Shown: piece after piece, positions 1 through 7,154 of the stretch
How the letters are laid out: each line of letters starts with the position of its first letter
Numbering within the stretch: the stretch's first letter is position 1
Assembly: GCF_029909975.1 (NCBI RefSeq)
Contig: NZ_CP094516.1
Location: forward strand, 6,550,501 to 6,614,500
Length of the DNA: 64,000 bases
Direction: 5' to 3'
From: Bradyrhizobium sp. ISRA430
Lineage (GTDB): Bacteria; Pseudomonadota; Alphaproteobacteria; Rhizobiales; Xanthobacteraceae
The notes under the pieces: generated by a model
Seen by the model: the letters and a program-made list of their open reading frames with translations, nothing else
What the model was told of the DNA's origin: nothing
The model's database searches: none
Position numbers and translations under genes: made by a program

Positions 1-275
1 TGATTGTTGCGTCCGCCCTTGCGCAGACGGCCTCGCCGCCTGCAGCCGCGCCGACTTCCCCGAGCGCTACGGTGCCGGTTCCCGCGACCAAGCGCGTGAC
101 GTGTCTCAGCTCGACGCAAAACCTGAAGGGACAGGACAAGCGGGACCAGATGCAGCTCTGCATGGCCCAGGCGCGGCTCGACTGCCTGAAGCAGGCGATC
201 GATCAGAAGATCGTTGGTGAGCCCCGCAAGACTTTCGTCAAAACCTGTGTTGGCACCGATGGCGCGGAGCAATAG
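1..275 (+). CDS. PsiF-like small secreted protein, 5' end missing
   Basis: The reading frame is open from position 3 to a TAG at 273-275, so the gene begins before the window. The first visible residues end in a signal-peptide-like stretch (VASALAQ) followed by a Pro/Ala/Ser/Thr-rich linker. The mature part has four cysteines in two similar blocks (a Cys, then about 18-24 residues containing a G-x-x-R or K-x-x-x-R patch, then a Cys). That spacing resembles the PsiF repeat of small periplasmic proteins induced by phosphate starvation in E. coli. The molecular function of that family is not established. A GTG at 72 could be an internal start, but the upstream export signal argues against it. 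Confidence 0.55.
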   Translation, partial: IVASALAQTASPPAAAPTSPSATVPVPATKRVTCLSSTQNLKGQDKRDQMQLCMAQARLDCLKQAIDQKIVGEPRKTFVKTCVGTDGAEQ

Positions 276-291
276 GCACCAGGCGCGATCC

Positions 292-519
292 TTACGGCTG
301 CGGCTTCAGCGCGCCGGGAAAATGCCGCTGCAGCACCGCGGCGGGAGTGGCGTAGGCCTCCTGCAGGTCCACGCTCCAATATTTCAACTCGTCGAGCGGG
401 ATCCGCGTGTCGGTTACGGCGCAGCGCACATAGGTCCCCGGCGAGATCACGCGGAAGTCGCCGTCGAGATATTGCACCTGCGCCTCGCCATGGCCCGAGG
501 GACCGAACTTGTTCAGCAC
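292..519 (-). CDS. DUF2093 family protein
   Basis: A 75-residue protein with the conserved core VQYLDGDFRVISPGTYVRCA followed by a strongly conserved PLDELKYWSVDLQEAYA block. This is the pattern I remember for DUF2093, a short alphaproteobacterial family of unknown function whose gene often lies beside xseA. Here xseA is about 1.8 kb away on the same strand, separated by a hydrolase gene and repeats, so the usual neighbourhood is loosened. There is no signal peptide or membrane segment, so it is probably cytoplasmic. Its stop codon lies 17 bp from the stop of the preceding convergent gene. Confidence 0.7.
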   Translation of the reverse strand: MLNKFGPSGHGEAQVQYLDGDFRVISPGTYVRCAVTDTRIPLDELKYWSVDLQEAYATPAAVLQRHFPGALKPQP

Positions 520-695
520 TGGTCGAAAGTCTCCGTGGAAGGCCCATTGTGGGCGAATGTGATGAGTCCGATTAGCACAAATAGGGTGCCTTGTCCGCCC
601 GTTAAACCCACCGGTTTGTGATGTTTTGCCGCCGTTCCCGCATGATAGTGCTCACGCGAAGGATCGCTGGCCCCACTTACTCACGGCAAAGTCTG

Positions 696-1526
696 ATGCG
701 CCTTCCGTCAATCGCGCTGTTCCTGGCGCTTGTGCTGCCCGCCGCCCATGCGGCGCCGGCGCCCGTGCCGCAACAGGTTGATATTCCCGTTTCGAGCGGG
801 ATCCTGCATGCGCAGCTTTACAAGCCCGACGGTGCGGGACCATTTCCGACCGTGATTGCGCTGCATGGCTGCGACGGGCTCGGCGGCCATTCCGATCCAG
901 TGCTGCCACGCTATCGCGACTGGGCCCTGCAATTGCTCAAGACAGGTAACGCGGTGCTGCTGCCCGACAGCTACGGCTCGCGCGAGGTCGGGGCGCAATG
1001 CCGGGTCAAGGAAGGGCACGTCAAGGCGCGGCGCGAGCGCGTCGCCGACATCGTGGCATCGCGTGCCTGGCTGATGAAGCAGACCTGGGTGGCGCATAAT
1101 CGCGTCAGCCTGATCGGCTGGGCGAACGGCGCCAGCGCGTTGCTCTGGGCGGTGCGCCCGCAGAATGCGGCGCGCGACGCCGGGCCCGATTTTCGCGCCG
1201 CCGTCGCCTTCTATCCGGATTGTCGGATTTCGGCGGGCCTCGGCTGGAGTACCAGAGTGCCGACGCTGGTCCTGATCGGCGGCAATGACGACGTGTCGTC
1301 GCCGCCGGCCTGCCGTCAGATGGTCGACGGCGCGCATGGCCGCAGCGCGCTCGCGCGCATCGTGGTCTATCCCGGCGCCTATCACGATTTCGACCGCGCC
1401 AACCTGCCGGTGCACGCCCTCGCCGGCAGCACCGACGCCACCACGCCCGACCGCGGTCATCTCGGCACCGACACCGAAGCGCGCGCGGAAGCGCAGAAGG
1501 AAGTCGCGGAGTGGTTGGCGCGGTGA
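696..1526 (+). CDS. Dienelactone-hydrolase-family alpha/beta hydrolase, nucleophile missing
   Basis: A 276-residue exported protein. The ATG at 696 is chosen because it begins a clear signal peptide (MRLPSIALFLALVLPAAHAA); the frame is open further upstream without a comparable start. The alpha/beta-hydrolase framework is present: oxyanion-loop motif VIALHGCDGLGG (about 53-64), the nucleophile elbow at 140-146, an acid-region LIGGNDD (about 193-199) and a histidine in GAYHDFD (about H230). The elbow reads GWANGA: the serine or cysteine expected at the third position is Ala143 (codon GCG at 1122-1124). With no nucleophile it may be a pseudoenzyme or use another mechanism. Substrate unknown. 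Confidence 0.75.
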   Translation: MRLPSIALFLALVLPAAHAAPAPVPQQVDIPVSSGILHAQLYKPDGAGPFPTVIALHGCDGLGGHSDPVLPRYRDWALQLLKTGNAVLLPDSYGSREVGAQCRVKEGHVKARRERVADIVASRAWLMKQTWVAHNRVSLIGWANGASALLWAVRPQNAARDAGPDFRAAVAFYPDCRISAGLGWSTRVPTLVLIGGNDDVSSPPACRQMVDGAHGRSALARIVVYPGAYHDFDRANLPVHALAGSTDATTPDRGHLGTDTEARAEAQKEVAEWLAR

Positions 1527-1535
1527 GCGCCTTTC

Positions 1536-1615
1536 GTAGCCCGGATGAGCGAAGCGACACCCGGGACCTCAATATGCGGCACGATCCTGCATATCGCTAC
1601 GCTCATGCGGGCTAC
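1536..1615. repeat. Inverted-repeat element, CCGGATGAGCG type
   Basis: The two ends are imperfect inverted copies: GTAGCCCGGATGAGCGAAG at the left and CTACGCTCATGCGGGCTAC at the right, with about 40 bp between. It begins 10 bp after the stop of the preceding hydrolase gene. A related element (CCGGATTTCGCTGCGCTCCA core) lies near 59,444-59,522. Such elements are common between genes in Bradyrhizobium; it could fold as RNA and serve as a 3' end. Confidence 0.6.
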
Positions 1616-1802
1616 GCGTTCCTGCCCTTTCCGGCGAAGCGGGGCCACCCGAGGAACAATGTGAGGCGGGCGGCCCCGCATCGGCCACCGCCCTGCACGG
1701 AACATGATGGCCGACCGGGAATCTACGGATGGAACCAAGGCCTGTTTCAGCGCAAACGGTGACGCCATAGTTCGACCATGAAGTCGATTAAACGCAGATC
1801 CC

Positions 1803-1952
1803 ATGCGCCACCGCGTCCTGCTCTTTTCCTCGGCACTGGTCGTCTTCAGCATCGCGATCTTCCTCTTCGAAGCCCGCGCCGGCGCGCCGCAACTCGCACC
1901 GGAACATTGCGGCTTCTGGACCACGATCGACGCGGGATTGTCCTGCCGCTGA
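1803..1952 (+). CDS. Small single-pass membrane peptide, 49 residues
   Basis: ATG at 1803, TGA at 1950-1952. The product starts with a basic MRHRV, has a hydrophobic stretch (LLFSSALVVFSIAIFLF, about residues 6-22), then an Ala/Gly/Pro linker and a C-terminal part with two cysteines (PEHCGFW and GLSCR). It reads as a signal anchor or uncleaved signal peptide with a short periplasmic tail able to form one disulfide. The flanking sequence is repeat-rich and non-coding, so this frame is unusual in looking protein-like from end to end. No obvious ribosome binding site precedes it. Function unknown. Confidence 0.5.
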   Translation: MRHRVLLFSSALVVFSIAIFLFEARAGAPQLAPEHCGFWTTIDAGLSCR

Positions 1953-1980
1953 GGCGACGCCCGGTCGCTGCCCCGCCTTC

Positions 1981-2066
1981 CGTCATTGCGAGCGCAGCGA
2001 AGCAATCCAGAATCCCTCCGCAGAGAGACTCTGGATTGCTTCGTCGCTGCGCTCCTCGCAATGACG
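1981..2066. repeat. Palindromic repeat, CATTGCGAGCGCAGCGAAGC family, copy 1
   Basis: Left arm CGTCATTGCGAGCGCAGCGA and a right arm that is its near-exact reverse complement, with an inner pair (GCAATCCAGA and TCTGGATTGC) around a short loop. The right arm carries a small insertion (GTCGCTGCGCTCC) relative to the other copy at 39,579-39,658. The RNA would form a long hairpin. Confidence 0.75.
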
Positions 2067-2161
2067 GCGTTGAGAGACCGCAAAACACTGTCCTCAACGC
2101 TGTCCCGGCCTTCGCCGGGACGACAGGGAGTTTGTGGTATGCGCGTCCCACTCGCTGTCAT

Positions 2162-2258
2162 CGCCCGACTTGATCGGGCGATCCAGTATTCCGAGACGTC
2201 CGTAGTTCATTGAGAAGCTGCGGGGTACTGGATTCCCCGCTTTCGCGGGGAATGACAG
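2162..2258. repeat. Dispersed repeat, CGCCCG-ACTTGATCGGGCG family, copy 1
   Basis: Begins with a hairpin CGCCCGACTTGATCGGGCG, continues ATCCAGTATTCCGAGACG, and ends with a second hairpin CCCCGCTTTCGCGGGG followed by AATGACA. The same order of parts, diverged in the middle, occurs at 6,462-6,558. It lies just past the 3' end of xseA. Together with the repeat at 1981-2066 it fills the 318 bp between the small membrane peptide gene and xseA; I see no gene there. Confidence 0.65.
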
Positions 2259-2270
2259 AGTGCGCCGCAC

Positions 2271-3896
2271 TCAGAACAAGCTGCCCTGATCCACCGGCTT
2301 GGCCACGCGCTTCTGCGCCGGCTTTGACTCACGCGACGCCGGCTTCGGCTGTGCTGCTGGCGCCGGGTTTGCGGCCGGGGCGGGGCGATCGGCATCCGCT
2401 GTCGCGCCCACGCGTCCATCCCCAAACTCGATCTCGAGCCGTGCATTCGGCCCGACTGCGCCAGCCGAGTGCAGGGGATGGCCGGCCTCGTCGCGCACCA
2501 GGGCAAAGCCGCGCGCGAGCACGCTGCGATAGGACAAGGCGGAGAGCAGCTTGCCGCTGTGTTCGACGCGGGCATCGAGCCGCTGCAGCAGCGTCGCCAG
2601 CGCGCGGCCGGCGCGCTCGGCAAGCCGCTGCGTGCGTTCGCATTGCCGCGCGATCGCATTGCGCTGCGCCTGCGCGTTGGACAGGCGCGAGGCGCGCAGC
2701 CGCACCTCGAGCCCGCCGAAACGGTCGCGCCGCTGCCGCAGCAGCGAACGCGCGGACAGGCCGAGCCGCTCGCCGCAGACGGTGAGCCGATGATCGGCCT
2801 GCGCGATCTGGCCGTGCAGCACGCGCAGCGTCAGCCGCGCGCTGCTCGCGGCGAAGCGGCGGAAATGCGCATGGGTATTGGCCTTGAGCCCGCGCGGCAA
2901 GGCAGCACCGGCAGAGTCCAGCCGCTGCCGCGGAATGGCGAGGAGATCGCCTGCGGCCGGCAGCGCGCGTGCGGCGGCGCGCAGCTCGTTGCGGCGGCTT
3001 TCCTGGCCGCGTTGCCAGCAGGCGCGGGTGCGGCGGGCGAGGTCGGCGACCTCGACGAAGAGATCGCTGCGCACCGGCACGGCCATCTCCGCCGCCGCCG
3101 TCGGTGTCGGCGCGCGCTTGTCGGCGGCAAAATCGATCAGCGTGATGTCGGTCTCGTGCCCGACCGCCGAGATCAGCGGGATCATGCTCTCGGCCGCGGC
3201 ACGCACCACGATCTCCTCGTTGAACGACCAGAGATCCTCCAGCGAGCCGCCGCCGCGCGCCACGATCAGCACATCGGGCCGCGGGATTTTCCCGCCCTCG
3301 GGCAGCGCATTGAAGCCGCGGATCGCGGCCGCGATCTGCTCGGCCGAGCCTTCGCCCTGCACGCGCACCGGCCATACCAGCACGCGACGGGGGAAGCGGT
3401 CCTCGAGCCGGTGCAGGATATCGCGGATGACGGCGCCGGTCGGCGAGGTCACGACGCCGATCACCTCGGGCAGCCAGGGCAAAAGCTGCTTGCGCGCTTC
3501 GTCGAACAGGCCCTCGGCGGCGAGTTTTTTCTTGCGCTCCTCCATCAGCGCCATCAGCGCGCCGATGCCGGCCGGCTCCAGCGCCTCGATCACGATCTGG
3601 TACTTCGAGGACCCCGGATAGGTGGTGAGCTTGCCGGTGGCGATGACCTCGAGCCCTTCCTGGGGCTTGAAGCGCATCCGGCTGTGCACACCCTTCCAGA
3701 TCACTGCCTCGATCTTGGCGCTGTCGTCCTTGAGCGCGAAATAGCAGTGCCCGGAGGAATGGGCGCCGCGAAAGCCGGAGATCTCGCCGCGGACCCGGAC
3801 ATGGCCATAGGCGTCCTCGACCGTCCGTTTCAGGGACAGCGAGAGCTCGGAGACGGTGAATTCGGGCGCGTTGAGCAGTTGTTCCGCAGGCGGCAT
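2271..3896 (-). CDS. xseA: Exodeoxyribonuclease VII large subunit
   Basis: A 541-residue protein. An N-terminal OB-fold nucleic-acid-binding domain (about 12-110, with [21 protein letters not shown] and a [13 protein letters not shown] block) is followed by the catalytic region (about 120-320), containing the family blocks [36 protein letters not shown] and SAVGHETD. A helical, arginine-rich part follows, then a Pro/Ala/Lys-rich tail. ExoVII is cytoplasmic and degrades single-stranded DNA from both ends, working with several copies of the small subunit XseB; xseB is not in this window. It is divergent from purD with about 150 bp between the starts. Confidence 0.96.
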   Translation of the reverse strand: MPPAEQLLNAPEFTVSELSLSLKRTVEDAYGHVRVRGEISGFRGAHSSGHCYFALKDDSAKIEAVIWKGVHSRMRFKPQEGLEVIATGKLTTYPGSSKYQIVIEALEPAGIGALMALMEERKKKLAAEGLFDEARKQLLPWLPEVIGVVTSPTGAVIRDILHRLEDRFPRRVLVWPVRVQGEGSAEQIAAAIRGFNALPEGGKIPRPDVLIVARGGGSLEDLWSFNEEIVVRAAAESMIPLISAVGHETDITLIDFAADKRAPTPTAAAEMAVPVRSDLFVEVADLARRTRACWQRGQESRRNELRAAARALPAAGDLLAIPRQRLDSAGAALPRGLKANTHAHFRRFAASSARLTLRVLHGQIAQADHRLTVCGERLGLSARSLLRQRRDRFGGLEVRLRASRLSNAQAQRNAIARQCERTQRLAERAGRALATLLQRLDARVEHSGKLLSALSYRSVLARGFALVRDEAGHPLHSAGAVGPNARLEIEFGDGRVGATADADRPAPAANPAPAAQPKPASRESKPAQKRVAKPVDQGSLF

Positions 3897-4049
3897 TCAG
3901 GCTCGATTCGGGCTGTTTGCGCAGGGTTACCGGCCCAGGGCTGCGCGGGCAACCATATATCCACACGGCGAGGCGGCAGCCTTGTTGCGGTGGAACGGGA
4001 CCATGCTAAACCGCACTGCCGCATTGCGGCAACAACATCTGGGCCTATC

Positions 4050-5333
4050 ATGCACATCCTTCTGCTCGGTTCTGGCGGCCGCGAACACGCCCTGGCGTGG
4101 AAAATCGCCGCCTCTCCCCTGGTGACCAAATTCTGGTGCGCGCCCGGCAATGCCGGCATCGCGCGCGAGGCTGAATGCGTGGCGCTGGATGTCGCCGACC
4201 ATGCCGCCGTGATCGAGTTCTGCAAGAAGAACGGGGTCGAGCTCGTGGTGGTCGGCCCGGAGACGCCGCTTGCGGCCGGCATCATCGATGACCTCACCGC
4301 CGCCGGCATCAAGGCATTCGGGCCAAGCAAGGCGGCGGCGCAGCTCGAAAGCTCCAAGGGTTTTACCAAGGCGCTGTGCACTGAATTCGGCATTCCCACG
4401 GGCGCCTACAAGCGTTTCACCAAGGCCGCTGATGCGCTCGCTTACGTCCATAGCCAGGGCGCGCCGATCGTGGTGAAGGCCGACGGTCTTGCCGCCGGCA
4501 AGGGCGTCGTCGTGGCCAAGACCGTGCGCGAGGCGGAGGACGCCATCGCCATGATGTTCGAGGGCGCCTTTGGCGAAGCCGGCGCCGAGGTCGTCATCGA
4601 GGAATTCTTGCCGGGCCGCGAGATCAGCTTCTTCGCGCTGTGCGACGGCGAGACCGCGATACCCCTGGCCTCCGCCCAGGACCACAAGCGCGTGTTCGAC
4701 CACGACGTCGGCCCGAACACGGGCGGCATGGGCGCCTATTCGCCGACGCCGCTGGTCACGCCTGCGATCCATGATGCGATCATGGCCAAGATCATCCTGC
4801 CGACGGTCGCCGGCATGAAGCAGCGCGGCACGCCGTTCCGTGGCGTGCTCTATGCCGGGATCATGCTGACCACGCAGGGCCCGAAACTGTTCGAGTTCAA
4901 CGTGCGCTTCGGCGATCCCGAGTGCCAGGTGCTGATGCTGCGCATGATGTCGGACATCGTGCCGGCGTTCATCGCCGCCTGCGACGGGGAGTTGAAGCAT
5001 TTTGATCTGCGCTGGTATCCGGAATCCGCGCTCACCGTGGTGATGGCCGCCAAGGGCTATCCCGGTGACTACCGGAAGGGTACGCGCATCGACGGGCTCG
5101 ACGAGGCCGCCAAGGTCGACACCGTCGAGATCTTCCACGCCGGCACGGTCGCGAAGGACGGTGCGATCCTCGCCAATGGCGGCCGCGTGCTCAACGTCTG
5201 CGCGCTCGGCAAGACCGTAACGGAGGCGCAGGTGCGCGCCTATCAGGCCATCGACCGCATCAACTGGCCGGAAGGCTTCTGCCGCCGCGACATCGGCTGG
5301 CAGGCGGTGGAAGCGGAGAAGTCCAAGGGCTGA
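4050..5333 (+). CDS. purD: Phosphoribosylamine-glycine ligase (GAR synthetase)
   Basis: A 427-residue cytoplasmic enzyme of purine biosynthesis. It joins 5-phosphoribosylamine to glycine using ATP. The start at 4050 gives the family N-terminus [18 protein letters not shown]. An ATP-grasp core follows (about 100-300): [18 protein letters not shown], the [17 protein letters not shown] block, [17 protein letters not shown] and the metal-binding [13 protein letters not shown]. The length is typical for the family. Spacing to the divergent xseA leaves room for two promoters. The frame is open far upstream of 4050, but that part is antisense to xseA and not protein-like for this family. Confidence 0.97.
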   Translation: MHILLLGSGGREHALAWKIAASPLVTKFWCAPGNAGIAREAECVALDVADHAAVIEFCKKNGVELVVVGPETPLAAGIIDDLTAAGIKAFGPSKAAAQLESSKGFTKALCTEFGIPTGAYKRFTKAADALAYVHSQGAPIVVKADGLAAGKGVVVAKTVREAEDAIAMMFEGAFGEAGAEVVIEEFLPGREISFFALCDGETAIPLASAQDHKRVFDHDVGPNTGGMGAYSPTPLVTPAIHDAIMAKIILPTVAGMKQRGTPFRGVLYAGIMLTTQGPKLFEFNVRFGDPECQVLMLRMMSDIVPAFIAACDGELKHFDLRWYPESALTVVMAAKGYPGDYRKGTRIDGLDEAAKVDTVEIFHAGTVAKDGAILANGGRVLNVCALGKTVTEAQVRAYQAIDRINWPEGFCRRDIGWQAVEAEKSKG

Positions 5334-5347
5334 CAGCCGTTTTTCCC

Positions 5348-5370
5348 ATCGGCGCGCGATGCGCGCCGAT
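5348..5370 (+). terminator. Hairpin downstream of purD
   Basis: A perfect 10-bp stem, ATCGGCGCGC and GCGCGCCGAT, around a 3-nt loop, 14 bp after the purD stop. There is no T-run after it (a TTTTT lies before it), so it is a weak candidate for an intrinsic terminator. Confidence 0.45.
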
Positions 5371-5466
5371 CCGGAATCGGGATTTTCGGATGTCACCGTT
5401 CCGCCTCATCGACATTCCGAAAAAGCGCAATTAGGGATTGGGGTTAGCGTCCCTCGCCGGCGACCA

Positions 5467-5484
5467 CCATGCTACTTTGCATGG
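5467..5484. promoter_or_regulatory. Inverted repeat in the promoter region of the dehalogenase homologue
   Basis: CCATGC-TACTTT-GCATGG: a perfect 6-bp inverted repeat with a 6-nt spacer, 63 bp before the start codon at 5548. It sits in a T-rich stretch (5,470-5,515) that stands out from the GC-rich surroundings and could hold the promoter. It may be an operator for a dimeric regulator; none is encoded next to it. Confidence 0.4.
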
Positions 5485-5547
5485 GGTTGTTTTCGACATT
5501 TTGTTGGTTGGGGGCGCTCGCAAATGACCATTGGAAGGAACGAAGCC

Positions 5548-6450
5548 ATGTCCGATCTTGCCGACCTCTATCCGGGCTTCGCCTCCGAGTGGATTAACAC
5601 CTCCTTCGGCCGCGTCTTCGCGCGCATCGGCGGCAAGGGGCCGCCGCTCCTGCTGCTGCACGGCTTCTCCGAGACGCACGTGATGTGGCACCGCGTGGCG
5701 CCGCAGCTTGCGGACGCCTTCACGCTGATCATCGCCGACCTGCCGGGCTATGGCTGGTCCGACATGCCCGAGAGCGATGCGCTGCATATCCCCTACAGCA
5801 AGCGCGCGATGGCGAAGGCCATGGTGGAAGCGATGGAGCAGCTCGGCCATGTGCACTTTGCGCTGGCCGGCCACGATCGCGGCGGCCGCGTCTCGTACCG
5901 CCTCGCGCTCGATCATCCCGGCCGGCTGTCGCGGCTTGCCGTGCTCGATATCCTGCCGACCTATAATTACTGGGAGCGGATGAACCGGCAGTATGCGCTG
6001 AAGATCTATCACTGGACCTTCCTCGCGCAGCCCTATCCGCTGCCGGAGACGCTGATCTCAGGCAACGGCGAGTTCTTCCTGCGCTTCAAGATGGCGAGCC
6101 AGACCAAGTCGAAGACGCTGGACGCGATCGACAAGCGCGCGCTCGAGCACTACATCGCGCCGTTCCGCGATCCCGCCCGCGTGCACGCGATGTGCGAGGA
6201 CTACCGCGCCGGCGCCTATTTCGATTACGACCTCGACAAGGCTGATTTCGCAGCCGGCAAGAAGATCACCGTCCCGATGCTGGCGCTGTGGGGCAATGCC
6301 GGCGTGGCGCAAGCCGCCGCCACCCCGCTCGACACCTGGAAACAATGGGCCACGAATGTCGAAGGCATGCCGGTGGATTCCGGACACTTCCTGACGGAGG
6401 AGAATCCGGAAGTCATCGCCAAGGCGTTGCGCGAGTTCTTCTCCGCTTGA
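5548..6450 (+). CDS. Alpha/beta hydrolase, fluoroacetate dehalogenase homologue
   Basis: A 300-residue protein; start chosen at 5548 because GGAAGGAA lies 7 bp before it. It closely resembles the Rhodopseudomonas palustris fluoroacetate dehalogenase RPA1163 as I remember it, with unchanged numbering: nucleophile Asp110 in GHDRGGR, carboxylate-binding Arg111 and Arg114, Asp134, fluoride-pocket His155, Trp156 and Tyr219, and catalytic His280. The reaction would be hydrolysis of a haloacetate to glycolate and halide through an ester on Asp110. Position 185, Trp in RPA1163 by my memory, is Gln here, so substrate preference may differ. Cytoplasmic, no signal peptide. It stands alone, with no transporter or glycolate gene beside it. 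Confidence 0.8.
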   Translation: MSDLADLYPGFASEWINTSFGRVFARIGGKGPPLLLLHGFSETHVMWHRVAPQLADAFTLIIADLPGYGWSDMPESDALHIPYSKRAMAKAMVEAMEQLGHVHFALAGHDRGGRVSYRLALDHPGRLSRLAVLDILPTYNYWERMNRQYALKIYHWTFLAQPYPLPETLISGNGEFFLRFKMASQTKSKTLDAIDKRALEHYIAPFRDPARVHAMCEDYRAGAYFDYDLDKADFAAGKKITVPMLALWGNAGVAQAAATPLDTWKQWATNVEGMPVDSGHFLTEENPEVIAKALREFFSA

Positions 6451-6461
6451 TCCACACTGGA

Positions 6462-6558
6462 CGCCCGGCTTGACCGGGCGATCTAGTACTCCGAGACGGT
6501 AGTGATTGGTCGAGAGGCCGCGGCGTACTTCATGCCCCGGTCAAGCCGGGGCATGACA
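6462..6558. repeat. Dispersed repeat, CGCCCG-GCTTGACCGGGCG family, copy 2
   Basis: Same architecture as the repeat at 2,162-2,258: hairpin CGCCCGGCTTGACCGGGCG, then ATCTAGTACTCCGAGACGG, a variable middle, and a closing hairpin GCCCCGGTCAAGCCGGGGC followed by ATGACAGC. It fills the gap between two convergent genes and may act as a shared 3' end. Confidence 0.65.
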
Positions 6559-6576
6559 GCGGTGCGCGGGAGGGAC

Positions 6577-7023
6577 TTACCGCCGCTCCCGAAAGAACTC
6601 CCGCAGCAGCCGCGCCGCCTCGCTCTCGCCGACCGCGGAGTAGACCTCCGGTGCATGGTGGCAGGTGGGCGAGGCGAAGAAGTGCACGCCGGACTCGATC
6701 GCGCCGCCCTTGGGGTCGGCGGCGCCGTAATAGAGTCGCCTGACCCTTGCAAACGAGATCGCGCCCGCACACATGGTGCAGGGCTCCAGCGTCACGTAGA
6801 GATCGCAGTCCACCAGGCGCTCGCTGCCGATCTTTTTCGCAGCCTCGCGCAGCGCGATGATCTCGGCATGGGCCGTGGGGTCGTGGTCGGTCAGCGTCCG
6901 GTTGGCCGCGGTGGCGATCACCTCGTGATTGCGGACCACCACGCAACCGATCGGAACTTCGCCCGATTTTCCGGCGTTTTCTGCCGTCTTGAGCGCCAAA
7001 TCCATGAAAGAAGGGGCTTTCAT
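6577..7023 (-). CDS. tadA: tRNA(adenosine34) deaminase
   Basis: A 148-residue cytidine/adenosine-deaminase fold protein that would convert A34 to inosine in tRNA-Arg(ACG), essential in most bacteria. The zinc site is intact: HAE in DPTAHAEIIALREA (His ligand and catalytic Glu) and PCTMC in LEPCTMCAGAI (two Cys ligands). The start at 7023 (MKAPSFMDLALKTAENA) matches the usual N-terminus; in-frame upstream starts would add an unconserved extension. It is convergent with the dehalogenase homologue and divergent from the pseudouridine synthase, with about 130 bp between starts. Confidence 0.93.
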   Translation of the reverse strand: MKAPSFMDLALKTAENAGKSGEVPIGCVVVRNHEVIATAANRTLTDHDPTAHAEIIALREAAKKIGSERLVDCDLYVTLEPCTMCAGAISFARVRRLYYGAADPKGGAIESGVHFFASPTCHHAPEVYSAVGESEAARLLREFFRERR

Positions 7024-7154
7024 GCCTCGTATCATCGCCAGAAACCTGCTACTAGCTCCGCCTTCAGCAAGAGTGGATACCGGTTTTGCCTGAGCATGCG
7101 GCTCGGAATGAGCGCGCATAATGCCCTTTGACCATTCCCTAAGTGAGACGATTC

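Noticed and set aside
1981..2258. Insertion sequence end or transposon remnant
   Set aside because: No transposase fragment or target-site duplication is visible. The elements are short palindromes found elsewhere in the window.
2469..4049. In-frame extension of purD upstream across xseA (527 codons)
   Set aside because: The extension is antisense to the conserved xseA and is not family-like. PurD has its normal N-terminus at 4050.
5336..5547. tRNA or small RNA gene between purD and the dehalogenase homologue
   Set aside because: No cloverleaf arms or CCA end. The only structure is the hairpin right after purD and the 6-bp inverted repeat.
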